Shown: in pieces, positions 9,815 to 20,206 of the stretch | Position numbering within the stretch: the first letter of the stretch is position 1 | Layout of the letters: every line of letters starts with the position of its first letter | DNA from: Opisthorchis felineus | Taxonomy: Eukaryota; Platyhelminthes; Trematoda; Opisthorchiida; Opisthorchiidae | Reading direction: 5' to 3' | DNA length: 64,000 bases | NCBI GenBank assembly: GCA_004794785.1 | Contig: SJOL01009432.1 | Coordinates: forward strand, 519,795 to 583,794 | The notes under the pieces: model-generated | Databases searched by the model: none | Told to the model about the DNA's origin: nothing | Seen by the model: the letters and a program-made list of their open reading frames with translations, nothing else | Program-made: the position numbers and the translations under genes

Positions 9815-11040
9815 TTAAACTACCTTAGCTGTAGTGGTTGAAGGCCTAAAATTTGACAGCGGGATCGGCAGGAGAGAGGGTTGGACTGTTGGAAAACGTT
9901 TTTGTGAATGTGCGTTGGATGCTTTCAAGCAGCAGTCTACAACGTTTTCTATAAAGGGAAGAGAATTAGAGAAAGAATTCCTTGATTGGTCGCAAGATGG
10001 CTTAAAAATTGCGATCACTATGTCTTGAGGGAAAAAGGAGCGCAATGCTAAAAACTAAGACTATGTGCTTGGCTGGTGGGAAAAGCTACACGTACAAGAG
10101 TATCTGGGACCCAGGTTTTTATCTCCGTGGAATGAGTGACAGGATTCCAATTACTTGTGAACGCAACAGCTTGGAGAGAGCAGCGGCAGGAATTTATTCG
10201 GGAATTTTCGGAAGAGAAACGTAGGCCAGAGTCATTTGACCAGCAAGTCAGTGAATCTAAGTCTCGCCTAATCTGGTGAAAGGTAAGGACTTGTGCAGAG
10301 TGGTGAGATGTGTACGCGATTTTTATATCGTCCGTAAAGAGGAAGACCTTACCATCGGACACGGTGCCGAAGACGTCGTTGATAAACAGTATGCAGAAGA
10401 TTTGGTTTAGAACGCTTCCTTGAATGATTCCACCAGTGATTGATAGTGGAGATTGTTGTTTGTTTCCAACTTGGTTATTTGCGTTATGTCAGGTATGCAG
10501 GAGACGAACCACTGAAACAAGGTTCCAGTGATGCCAACAAAACTGAGTTTATGTAGCAGGGATGCATGAAGACTTGGTCAAAAGCTTTTTGGATATCCAG
10601 GTAAAACTATTCCATTGGAGTGCCCAGCGACGTAGGCTGCTGAGATGGTCTCAGAGGAGTGAAGCTGGTAGCCACTGGCGAACCTATGAGACAGGAACCC
10701 GTACTGCCGGTCAGCTATGACATTTGCAGCCAAGAAGAACTTGGTTAATGGGCCTTCGACCGAGGGATCGACAGGGGAGAATACGGTACCAGTTGGGGGC
10801 TATTTTTTATGGTAGCATGCCGGCTGAGGATGCGAAGGTCTTTACGATGTTGTGTGCTGCGCGGTAAGAGGTGCTAACTAATCCTGAATCCAGAGAACAT
10901 AGTAGTTCGCATGCAGGGAAAAGGGATCGGAGAAAAACGTGAGGCACGGGTGGTATTGCATACTTGGAAAATGAGGTGACCTCATCATGGCGTAGTTGCA
11001 GCCTGGGGAAAAGAGTAGAGGCTTTGCGAAACAAATTGAG
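9815..11040 (-). pseudogene. LINE copy 2: reverse transcriptase domain
   Basis: Read on the minus strand. At 10,048-10,362 an open stretch starts just before V-F-L-F-T-D-D-I-K-I, the equivalent of F-A-D-D with Ala replaced by Thr, followed by a segment that aligns with 2,380-2,650 of copy 1. Upstream, at 10,380-10,640, the translation aligns with the K-L-N-S-V-G-I-T-G part of copy 1. Downstream, 9,815-10,045 gives S-F-F-P-Q-D-I-V-I-A-I-F-K, matching S-F-H-L-R-D-A-K-V-A-I-F-K of copy 1. Frames change between blocks. The most N-terminal alignable part reaches about 11,040. Confidence 0.75.
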
Positions 11041-11049
11041 CCAGAGGCG

Positions 11050-11225
11050 TCATATTGAGCGCATTTTGTGAGTGTTAGCCGACATGAGAAGCAATTTAGT
11101 GTGCCATGATTGATGCATTTACACATATAAGATATTCCGACATGTAGGCTACGACCAGGGCAGGCCTAAACGAGCGGCGTATACTTTCGAAAAAGCAGCT
11201 TTCTTTTTAATCTTCTGTTTATATT
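11050..11225 (-). other. Endonuclease deletion junction in LINE copy 2
   Basis: On the minus strand, sequence left of about 11,050 aligns with copy 1 near 1,560-1,620 and sequence right of about 11,225 aligns with copy 1 near 400. The roughly 1.1 kb between those points in copy 1 is represented here by about 170 bp with no clear match. I see no insertion hallmark, so deletion after the duplication is the simplest reading. Confidence 0.5.
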
Positions 11226-11880
11226 GCTGATGTTATTAGTAAGTTCACTGCTTTGAAGTCCTGCACTAAGGGAATCTGGGAAGTGTCAGTGGTGGTAAAT
11301 CAAGTAGTGATGACTTGGTGTGTTCAGGGCCGATTGAAATGTGCCTAACACTGGAGGTAGGGGAGTGAATGGGAGGAGAAAAGTAGGTGTAAACCCACGG
11401 CGGAAATGGATTCTGAGGCTTGGGATGAGGGAGGGAAAGTCTTTGGGAAGGGAGCAAGCAACTGAAGGGAAATTTGTCAACCGTGAATTTTTTCGCATCA
11501 CCGGAGCCAGGGATTGCAAAAGGGAAAGACATGGGGCGGGAGGATCTGGTGGAAGTTTAGGGATGGATAGCGGCCGAAAAGCCTGATCAAGTGGGACAAA
11601 TGTGGATGGACAGGCAAGGTGCACCGAGGGGATGGATGACTGGGAGCCAGTGCCTGTCGGCAGCTCGGAGGATAAGGACGGGAATGTTGTTTTTGCGGCG
11701 GTGTTTGTTGCTTGGATGTGGGTCGAAGGGTACTTGTTCCTGGTCCCTATTTAGATCATCCTCGTCACCGCTGAGGGCAGTTAGATCGTATAATGGGTGG
11801 CTGTTTCAGTTGCTGACTTATACAGATAGTTTAGGCGTGATTGTGGAAGTGAGGATGGGTAGCAATACGCAGACATGAGC

Positions 11881-14800
11881 GATGAGTTAGATGACAGACA
11901 TGAAAAAGAGCCTCAGATTAGCCTGAAACAGGGAGTGTCTTTCAACGTGTTAGGTGTGTTTGAGGTATTTTATAGGTAAACCCGGTTGCTAAATATCACA
12001 AAAGGGTCGGCACAAAAAAGCAAGCACGGGGCTGATAATCACTGTCCAAGACTGGAGCTACCAGTTGGTGAGAGCATAGATGCGGTTGGCTGTGAGATGG
12101 TTCCATGTTACGATGAGGACGACGGAGCTGTTGTTTCTGATGAACAATGGCGTATCAGCCGAAATGCAGTGAAGTTAGGATTTTGTACGCTGACTGAATA
12201 GATTTGACACCAAGCAACCACCCACTTACTAGATCGCCGCTAAAGCCACATATATGGTTATGCGCCTGAATAAGCATGAGGTCCTTGGATTACAGAGTTG
12301 AGGTCCGTCCACTTAATCTCACGACCCCCTTTAGCTTTGACTTTGTCGCTTGCACTAGTGAGTTTGATCACTGAATCTCGACATCGCAACCTCGGTGGAC
12401 AAACGAATCCCTCGTTTTTCACAGTGGTACCAATTAATAAGTAGTGAGTTCGTCTATGTAACAGTAGGACATTCGGGCACTTTTGCAACAGATGCAAACG
12501 AGATTCAATCGAATATGCGTGACTGCCCATTACGGCTTTACCAGTGCATAAGGTGAATAAATCTTACGTCGTCGATGTTGGTTTTATAATTTTCGGGTGC
12601 GAGCACCGAGGACCAATAATGCATGTGGTTATGATGATGAAAGGCCGTCCTTGACCGTTGAATTAGTCCATTATGCACAGCTCAGACCCCAAACAGCGGC
12701 ATGCATAGTTACGGCTCTAGTGGTTGCTATAATGAATTAAGGTAAACGACAACGCGTACGGTTAGCAGATGAATGACGACGGTTAACCTTGCTCTCCGGA
12801 AACGTCATCGCAATTCGTTACGTAATTGACCCTAGTGAAATCATGCTTCTAAATATGAAATATTTCTCACCTTGATGGTGTCATTTCACATGCAGAAGTC
12901 TGAAGGCGCTGCATTATCTGCTGACTAATTGCGCATAACTCAGAATGAGGGTCATTGGCGGGGAGGAATATTCACATCAATACTGCATAGTGCATCAAGT
13001 TATCTTCAATTATTGTGCCGCACGCAAGACGAACTACCCAGTATACATTGTTGCGCAGGAGTTCGGCGAACAAACTCATCCAGTTCGTTGCCTCTGATGA
13101 ATATAGCGGGTCCAAACGTTATTCAGGTATCCAACCGAGTGGACTATACATTTGGACTTCTGGAAGGGTTAGCTATTGTTTAAAGAACACACTGGACCGG
13201 TGAAATATACCCCGTGGTTTGCCTAGTAAACTGATAATTACATGGAAATCGGCGGTGGTCGGTGACCTTGAAAGTTCACCCGTTTAATCAGAGAGCTACG
13301 AACAACATAGCGCTGCAACTTGCGGCTGGAGTAGACTAAATGTCGTTAAATTTTTGAACTTCGAAAGCCCCATAGTTTCGGTGAAATTATTTTTTTCGTT
13401 TCTAATGCTTAGAACAGGAAACAACGGTCCACTTGTACACCACCTTGAGTAACCGTGGACGATTTTCTTACGTTGCTTAACCTGCACGCGCCCTTCATAT
13501 TTGAATACACGCACGACATCGCCTTCTTCTGGTCTTCTCTACTGAGTTACCCAACCCCGGCTGGTTTGTGCTTCACAAGGCCTTGTGTCTTCACTACATA
13601 CAATGTCAACATCTGACGATTACTTAACCGGTGCACACTGTCACCACATTCTTGTGGACAACGACTTGCGCTGACCCCAGGCTTCCTGAAAATGTAGACA
13701 GATTGAGTAATAGAGGAATAACCAAACGTTGCGGATAGCTCTGTATATAAGTTTAGTTCCAAGATTCCTGTAGCTTAGAACACACTGGTGACGCAAAATC
13801 TGCGGCCGGATCAATCCGGCACATAAATTTGTGTATAATGTTCTACCCCGGAAAAAGGCTACCACCATGCTCAGAATGGACCTGGCCGAAAACACGTCAA
13901 TATCATATCCCGCAGCCTGAAATAATTTTTGGTCATGAGGTTGTGTCCATCGCTAACCATTCTGTGGGTTTCGCCCACTTGGCGAAGTAGCCATAATATG
14001 CATCCTCTGCATTGCCTTTGAGGAGGTGGTTGTGTAATCTTTATTTAGACTGGTTCGCAGAAGTAAACCGTTTTATGTTGTGCGGTATGCTAACCGGGAT
14101 AATATGAGGTATGTAAACTCACCGCGCTACCTGAAGAGTTAGGGAAAATCTTGTACGTACAAAATCTTACGTGAGCAGCTTCCACCGTTCTCTGCCCGGG
14201 GTGAAGTCGGCATATGAAGTCGCCAACATTCTTCATTTACTTGTGTTTTTGGAGCACGCTTGTGCTCACGTTGATGATACAAAACACCACTCTATACTTT
14301 TAGGTAATCTAAGTGTGTCCGGGAGGAGTGCGATCCAAAGCTTGGCACAGGAATTAATTTTTTCTTCATTTATACACCAGTGAGTACCGGAACATGTTGC
14401 CTTACCTTCCGCCATTTGCCGGCTTCGTAGGTCAATATGTCAAGTGTTACGAAGTTGTTGTTGCAAAAAGAGTGGCTGCCATGGTTTCGGTCAATGAGTA
14501 CTAACAGACTACAAGGCACAGACACAACTGGGCGCTGGATATGCGCCTGATAAATAAGCCAAATGTTTTGAAAAGCCCCGCAAACTAAACACGGGTCCTT
14601 GGGCCCTGGTTTCGGGAGGTTTGAGAGGATGACAAGTTACCTCACAGCCACCAGGTGTTGAGCACTTCTAAATGACAAGAAATGGACTACGGGGATGGGG
14701 TTACCGCATGTGGGCAAGCAACTCAGCTATCGGTCTCCGCGGCCGAGGAAACATTCCACCGGCTGCTCTCCCTTTGAATTCTTGGTGATGCTTCCTGGGA

Positions 14801-15015
14801 TTCACAAACTCTCTACCCACTGAGCATTTTCTCATACCTCTCCGGGGTGTTTCAAAGTCGACATAATACCACGTCGCCTACTCAAAAATTCCATTTACCT
14901 GTGTCCATTTGTGCTCGATATGTCGTGCAGGTGAGTTTTCTCCCCCAAAGCTTTCAAAAGAATTCAGCTTTGCTTGCTTTGCTTCTTCGTAAGTCTTATA
15001 ATACCACGTATTTTA
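11881..15015. other. Stretch without recognised gene
   Basis: Translations in all frames gave only short open stretches with no motif I know. The left part, to about 12,590, may still belong to arm 2, because the arm 1 partner would lie off the window. I see no tRNA-like box, long tandem repeat or terminal repeat. Confidence 0.4.
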
Positions 15016-15019
15016 TCCA

Positions 15020-16084
15020 TCCAGAACATCATTGAAATAAGCAAGTCATTGGGTCCTGATTTATCAAGATCTTGAGGACTCCCGTAAATGGAAACCAAAA
15101 AATCAATCGTTATAGACTTTCTACCTCAGGAACAAGTGGTTGCGAACTCGTCGGAAAGCACACAAGACCTATTTTACCAACCGAATAATCTTCTCTCAAT
15201 GTACGCCACAGTGATTAGCTTCTGGGGAGCCGAATTACCACCTAATTGTCGGACCCAATAACACATCTGACGAGCTATTGTAATAAGGTTCGCCTACACT
15301 TCCCAACCGACTTTCAGCACCTACAACGTCGCTCCGTTACCCCCAAAAACTACTTTTGGTGAACCATGTGTATTGACGAAACACAGTGCCAAAGAAAGGG
15401 GCTGTGGGGAAGGCTGTAGAAGTTGGTATAGCCAGTGCTCATCCTTTAGAAAGCGAACATATGCCCACAGCTGTTAATTTCAAATTTTCCGTCAAGAAGA
15501 CAAAGGTAGTCCGCTTTACCGTGGTAAAATGAGTTTTCGCCTACCCAGACCAACCTGCCTCAATAACAGTCGGGCTTAACAGGATTAGAATACTTTGTCA
15601 GTTGCGGTTCTTGGTGTATGAACGGCCAACGCAAATGAAGTTGATCATAACGGTTGCGAGTCTGGACGTAATATTACTTAGGGGCGCAAAACACTCCTGG
15701 AACCAGTGAACACGATTAATCGGTCCAACTGGACTTCAAAACCAGTCTGCAAATGCTTCAACAGTCTTGATGAGTTCGTCGCAGCAGCAAGCTCTCTGAA
15801 TTAGGGCGAGCACATTCACGTGGGCAACACAGCGTTCACCCGCCAGCACTTACCCTCAGATGCCAAAGATTGCATATCCAGCGTCAGGGACATCCACCTT
15901 AGTGAAAAATGGATATTCAAGGCCCGGAAATGAAGCGCACATAACTAGCCCATTATTTCGTTACAAAAATATTTCCCTCCGCATGGTGGTGCATTTTAAA
16001 GTGCTCAAAACATTTTTAAGCTATCACTGTAGACTTCGCAATGTGCTTGAAGGGTTTACTGTTGCTTCTTTCAACAAGCTATGA
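15020..16084 (+). pseudogene. Jockey/I-like LINE reverse transcriptase relic
   Basis: A heavily decayed reverse transcriptase. Near 15,030 the translation gives E-I-S-K-S-L-G-P-D, like the N-terminal K-x-x-G-P-D motif. At 15,476-15,520 it gives N-F-K-F-S-V-K-K-T-K-V-V-R-F-T, a good match to the N-G-F-x-F-S-x-x-K-T-K block after the catalytic motif. In the same frame after a stop come L-N-R-I-R-I-L and Q-L-R-F-L-V, resembling the x-x-V-R-F-L-G-V-x-F-D step. Near 15,690 lies L-E-P-V-N-T-I-x-x-S-N-W. The open stretch 15,860-16,084 starts K-I-A-Y-P-A-S-G-T-S-T-L, resembling the R-S-K-L-D-Y-G-x-x-x-Y-G-S-A thumb motif. The colinear order supports the call; each block alone would be weak. No Y-x-D-D motif was located. 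Confidence 0.5.
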
Positions 16085-16562
16085 TTGGTATGGTAAACGG
16101 ATTTCCTCTCAATAAAAAAGTTCAGAGGGCATCTACCCAGCTGAAGGCTCCTTTGGCCAGACAAAATCCCCATCTACGCATCACGTGTCGTAACTTATCA
16201 ACTAAGGGGATTTGCTCATACTCGCTGCCGGTTATCGACAAATAACTTGTTCAGAGAAGCGTATTACTTTCACCAAACAGTCACTTTTGAACCACTGTTT
16301 CACTATCTGTTGATTCCCCCTGTAAATCAACGGTGAACAGCGGTCATTTTCTTTTGTGTTTTGACTACTCATGATTAAAGTGACTTACTCCCGATTATTG
16401 TGACGCCGTTTTGTTTCCTTGCTGCTCGTTTCCCCCTATTTTGGTCCTACTTAGGGTCTGCTTATCCTTCAGTAACTGACGTCAATACTTTGTTGCCCGT
16501 CCGTCACTGCTTGCAAGTTCGTCTCAGTTGTACTTATTTGGGAGCGTCCACTCCGACGGAAA

Positions 16563-16636
16563 AGCGGACCGACCGGGTATCGAACCCAGAGTTCCCGAAT
16601 GGTAGGCGAACGCGCTGTCCACTACACCAACCTGAC
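16563..16636 (-). repeat. tRNA-Gly-like sequence, probably SINE head
   Basis: On the minus strand it starts gtcaggttggtgtagtgg (A box tggtgtagtgg) and ends with gggttcgatacccgg, a perfect B box and an intact T arm of five pairs with a seven-base loop. The D arm also pairs. The anticodon loop reads C-T-A-C-C-A-T, giving anticodon ACC (Gly), with a mismatch at the base of the loop. The acceptor ends do not pair, so this is more likely a tRNA pseudogene or tRNA-derived SINE head than a working tRNA. Confidence 0.65.
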
Positions 16637-16639
16637 ACC

Positions 16640-18249
16640 TAAAAGGGTCTATTGTTTGTATTGTCCATGTACCGCACCTGCCAGATAGCCCTTGGCGAGA
16701 TTTGTTTTAAACGGACCAAACCATGCAGTCTGATTTGTCATGTGACACGAACTGCCGCACCGCGCCGTCAACGAAAGACAGTCCAACACATCCCAAAATT
16801 ATTGATTGTTTCTGTGCCGTTATCTCCCTATAGGGCCAACTAACAATGTCAGACTGCTCGTATGTGTTTGTACATCGTTTAGTGCTTACTTGTTGTTGCT
16901 TCTAGAAATCCCTGCTGCTTCAGTGACTGTTTTCTTCTACTGATTGCGTTATTGTTGATTGTACGTTTGCTTAATTCACGATGCTTACTAACCATCTGTC
17001 TACAGAGCCACTTCCTGTCAGTCCTCAATACATCATCTGCTGCCCACGTCTGTCTTCTCCTACTGCCTACTGGTTACGAACTGCGTATAATCTAATAGCC
17101 GCAATCGTCCTATGAGATCCATAGCCACCCGTATCTTACACTATCTTTAAAGAACATACGGTGTCAAAGGTGAGGATACTGCAGCAAATGAACAAGCATA
17201 AAGCTCTTGCCCAAAAAAAAGTAATGTTAAGATCATCCCAAGGAAACCGAAAAAAAGTTAAAGAACCGTTTATCCCGGCGCGGCACACCCATCGGTAAAA
17301 AATTGGCTGAAACACATGGCAACCGGATATCGCCCAGAACGCATGAAGCTTTTGGTTAATATATCCGTCGTGTCGTACCGTCGAGCTTGATTCTGCGACT
17401 TACTATGAAACCAGGTGGATCAGTCCGAGGCAAGCAAAAGCTTACCTGGTTCGTTTGAGTTTTTAACAAGACAACGAAGAGTAACACTGAACTGTGGAAA
17501 CCTTCAAGAACACTTGGGGGACATGGTTATTAGCCATGTGAGCCTTAGGTTTGAGCGATCATTTTTGCACAACTCCTTGTGTTAATGAGAACGCTCCTCC
17601 TTCGATTGCAACTTGCACGATGTCCCAATAAGCTGACGAACTTTTTCAGATCTGTGGTGTTTTGTACCTTTCTTTTGCTCCCATTGCAACATTGCGTATT
17701 TCGTCAATTGCATAAAGTGTTTTGTTTGAATACAAAAAACTACAGAAAAACGCGCTTTTGTACGATTTACACGCAATACAAACGTGGTCACGTGCTTCGA
17801 CTTTCTCTTCTGATTTCTGTCGCACTTACAGCCGTGATTCGCGAGTTTCGTGTGCTAACTCTGGTATCAAATCACTTCGGATTATCCTCGGAGTTTACCA
17901 TATGTGAGAGCCGTTTAAAAGAAGACCCCTGGACATCCATACTTGGATTATTATTTATTCACTGACCTGAGCCAACAACGAACTATTTTAAAGAGAACAC
18001 GTCTTAGTGATTCAGTTACATTTGACCCTCTGTATCATTGTATATTCAATCTAGTGCTATTATTTTTATTCCTTTGCCACATACTCTTAGTGAAGTAGTT
18101 TTTTGGGTAGCCAGACCACTACAAATTTGGTGAGACCGAGTCTTTCTAGATAAAGGTTTTATCTTTTCCTTTCAAATCGTCCAAGTATTTGGTCCGGTCA
18201 TTATAGTTTCACACACATCGATCCATCGTATTTAGTCGAGAATAAGATT
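16640..18249. other. Stretch without recognised gene
   Basis: Short open frames on both strands, the longest at 17,579-17,965, resemble nothing I recognise. It could hold the 5' end or LTR of the Gypsy relic to its right, but I could not identify terminal repeats by eye. Confidence 0.4.
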
Positions 18250-18303
18250 AGCATCCGTTTACCAGACTATAATCCCCATAATCCCAGGGTGTAGTTTCAC
18301 CAA

Positions 18304-19014
18304 GTGGAGGCTGTTTTCACTAACCGACACATCACTTCTCAAGCCACCCGTTTTTCTTATGTCGTCCAACATCTTCCCGACGATCTAGCCACACAAATAG
18401 AAGATCTCCTGGAGGACATCCCTATAGAGAATCCCTATGGCGCTGTTCGAGCGGCTATCATTAGTAGGACAGGAAAATCCAAAAACAAGATGCTGAGGGA
18501 TTTATTCACCACAGTCGAAATTGGTGACAGGTCATCGTCACAACTACTTCGCCATATGCGCGGTCTCCCCTGCGGCCGTAACCTGGCGGCGGAAATCATG
18601 ACATAATTATGGCTCGATAAGATTCCACCCTCCTTGTCTCGCATCATCAGGGGGTTCGTTGATAACCACGGCCTGGAGCAGCTAGCTCACATGGCAGACA
18701 AAATTCACAATACCTATCCCAAGCATCCCGTTAGCTCCGTCTCCCACCCTACACCCGCCACTTCTACTGCTTCTGACCCGATGCTTTCCGCCATCTCACA
18801 ACTGCAAACTAGATTTGATACCTCGACCGATCCTCTACAGCGGCTCGAAATCAACAAGCATCGACCACGTTCACGATCTCGATCGTTGTCGCGTTTCCGT
18901 CTCTCTTGTTGCTGGTATCACCAGTACTTCGGTCCCAAAGCACGCAAATGCCAACCGCCTTGTTGCTTTAATCCGCTTTCCAACAGCCTTTTAAACATCC
19001 CGGCTAGTCAGTAA
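18304..19014 (+). pseudogene. Gypsy gag polyprotein, one in-frame stop
   Basis: Gag forms the capsid and binds the element RNA. Translation from an ATG at 18,304 gives a helical capsid-like part (L-P-D-D-L-A-T-Q-I-E-D-L-L, then E-N-P-Y-G-A-V-R-A-A-I-I). The only stop before 19,012 in this frame is TAA at 18,604-18,606; the same frame then continues L-W-L-D-K-I-P-P-S-L. Near 18,850-18,900 there is an Arg/Ser-rich run (R-P-R-S-R-S-R-S-L-S-R-F-R). It is followed by a zinc-finger-like C-W-Y-H-Q-Y-F-G-P-K-A-R-K-C-Q-P-P-C at 18,909-18,962. The true start probably lies upstream, since family members have an earlier W-F-x-x-V-E-A-V-F, and V-E-A-V-F here coincides with this ATG. Confidence 0.8.
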
Positions 19015-19049
19015 CGGCGACGACTGTTTGTGGCCCTCCTCGCACTAGT

Positions 19050-19433
19050 CGCCTATTCCACATCACCGATCGCTCAAGTGGTGTACGTTTCCTCGTAGTT
19101 ACGGCAGCTGAAGTTAGTGTGCTACCACATGAGAATCCACTTCCTGACTCCGCTTTTTATTCGTTACACGCCGATAACGGTACCCTCATCGCTACATACG
19201 GCGAACGTTCCCTCACCCTTGACCTCGGATTGCGACGTGCGTTCAAGTGGATTTTCCTTTTGGCCGGCGTCCAAACACCCATCTTTGGCTCATACGTTCT
19301 AACCCAATACAACTTATTGGTCGATGTGCGACACAAACGTCTCTTTGACATGCTAACTTCCCTCTCCGTCAACGGACTTAGTACCCCCATCACCAAGTTG
19401 GATCCTCGTCGGCTTTGGCGGTCAACAACGTGA
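19050..19433 (+). pseudogene. Gypsy aspartic protease (retropepsin), catalytic Asp lost
   Basis: It lies in a different frame from gag. The sequence reads R-L-F-H-I-T-D-R-S-S-G-V-R-F-L-V-V-T-A-A-E-V-S-V-L-P. Where retropepsins have D-T-G-A, this one has V-T-A-A (19,098-19,109), so the catalytic Asp is Val and the Gly is Ala. The rest of the fold is easily seen: L-H-A-D-N-G-T, Y-G-E-R-S-L-T-L-D-L-G-L-R-R-A-F-K-W, then the flap-distal F-G-S-Y-V-L-x-x-Y-N-L-L-V-D-V-R-H-K-R-L. The frame ends at 19,431-19,433. It cannot be active. Confidence 0.8.
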
Positions 19434-19974
19434 TCGTTGCCTTGACTGCTGATAATGCTCCCCTGTTTCCATTGCGGTACCCCTGGCCATAAAGACAGAG
19501 TGTTCCTTAGATTCACTTTCGAAGAGCCGAGTGAGTATTTCAGAGAAAGCATCCTACCCAGTCACTACATAGCTCATACATCTCCTGCTTGTTGCGCTGA
19601 CCAACTGGAAATGTGTAGTACCCATCCTAACCCGGATTTCAGTGCATACAGCCGTGTGACATGGTTTTCTCCCGCCAAGCGCTCTTAAAATCTAAACATC
19701 GCGTCGATTGGACGGAAGTATCGTATGCAGTCCACGGACTAAGCGATCTCAGGCCTTGATTGGTCAGAATGCCCCACAATGAGGAACGGGCATTGTATCT
19801 CATCATCCCTTGTTCCTCACGTAGATTCTAGTGCGACCTTTGGAATATTCTGTGATGACCCTATAAATACAATTCAAATAAGCTTCCTTTGTCTCCATGA
19901 CGTGCTGTTTCCAGGTACCGTGCCTTTTAATATGGCATAATGTGCGGCACAGGAAGCCAAGGACCGACGTAGGA

Positions 19975-20206
19975 GTTGGGTTACTTTAATTGGAGCACAG
20001 CTCACGGGCCGCGGTCCCTGGTATGCCACAGTCGCTCAATATACACATTGCTCTATCCGACTACCATATCCAAATCTGTTAGCTGTGGCCATTTAATAGC
20101 CTCCGCATTCGAACGTCCGTCGGCAGTACCGAGTACAGACAGTAGGTTTCACCAGGTATCATCATCTATACTCGGCCGGAATGCAGAAAATACAGCTGCG
20201 CACTAG
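19975..20206 (+). pseudogene. Gypsy reverse transcriptase, N-terminal fragment
   Basis: Two blocks fit the start of Gypsy reverse transcriptase. At about 20,008 one frame gives G-P-W-Y-A-T-V-A-Q-Y-T, then I-R-L-P-Y-P-N-L-L, resembling W-R-P-C-G-D-Y-R...P-D-R-Y-P-x-P. At about 20,128-20,203 another frame gives S-T-D-S-R-F-H-Q-V-S, then G-R-N-A-E-N-T-A, resembling D-L-x-x-x-F-H-Q-I-x...K-T-A-F-T. The position just downstream of protease supports it. A single-frame reading is not possible, and I see no Y-x-D-D box further on. Confidence 0.5.

Larger units (their letters stand above)
9440..11870 (-). mobile_element. CR1-like LINE, decayed copy 2 (inverted)
   Basis: The same family as copy 1, on the minus strand, forming the outer part of arm 2. 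The 3' end (about 9,440-9,465) aligns with the 3' end of copy 1, including the ATTAA-rich tail. The reverse transcriptase and thumb lie at about 9,815-11,040. The proline-rich 5' segment lies at 11,286-11,870. Between them only about 170 bp remain where copy 1 has about 1.1 kb, so the endonuclease is missing. Frameshifts and stops are frequent. Confidence 0.8.
6665..11880 (-). repeat. Giant imperfect inverted repeat, arm 2
   Basis: This is the inverted counterpart of arm 1. Read on the minus strand from right to left it gives a proline-rich LINE 5' segment, LINE reverse transcriptase, LINE 3' end, and then the same non-LINE flank as arm 1. The plus strand is visibly purine-rich, as expected for the complement of arm 1. 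The inner edge is about 6,665. The last confident pairing with window base 1 is at about 11,620. Sequence to about 11,880 has the same character, but its partner would lie left of the window. Differences from arm 1 are loss of about 1 kb including the endonuclease and a private 147-bp tandem duplication at 8,332-8,625. Confidence 0.83.
18250..20206 (+). mobile_element. Ty3/Gypsy LTR retrotransposon relic (gag-PR-RT)
   Basis: Gag, protease and the beginning of reverse transcriptase occur in the order and spacing of a Gypsy element. Gag lies at 18,304-19,014, protease at about 19,050-19,433, and reverse transcriptase motifs at about 20,008-20,203. No ribonuclease H or integrase was recognised downstream, and no LTRs were found. 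The gag and protease style, especially the C-W-Y-H-Q finger and the G-L-R-R-x-F-x-W protease core, resembles Gypsy families I know from flatworms. Confidence 0.8.

Noticed and set aside
9805..9825. Telomere-like ttaggtttagg
   Set aside because: Only about two imperfect units, and it lies inside the minus-strand LINE, aligning with copy 1 coding sequence.
17579..17965. 128-codon open frame
   Set aside because: Unrecognised, with overlapping frames on the other strand; length is within chance expectation for 64 kb.
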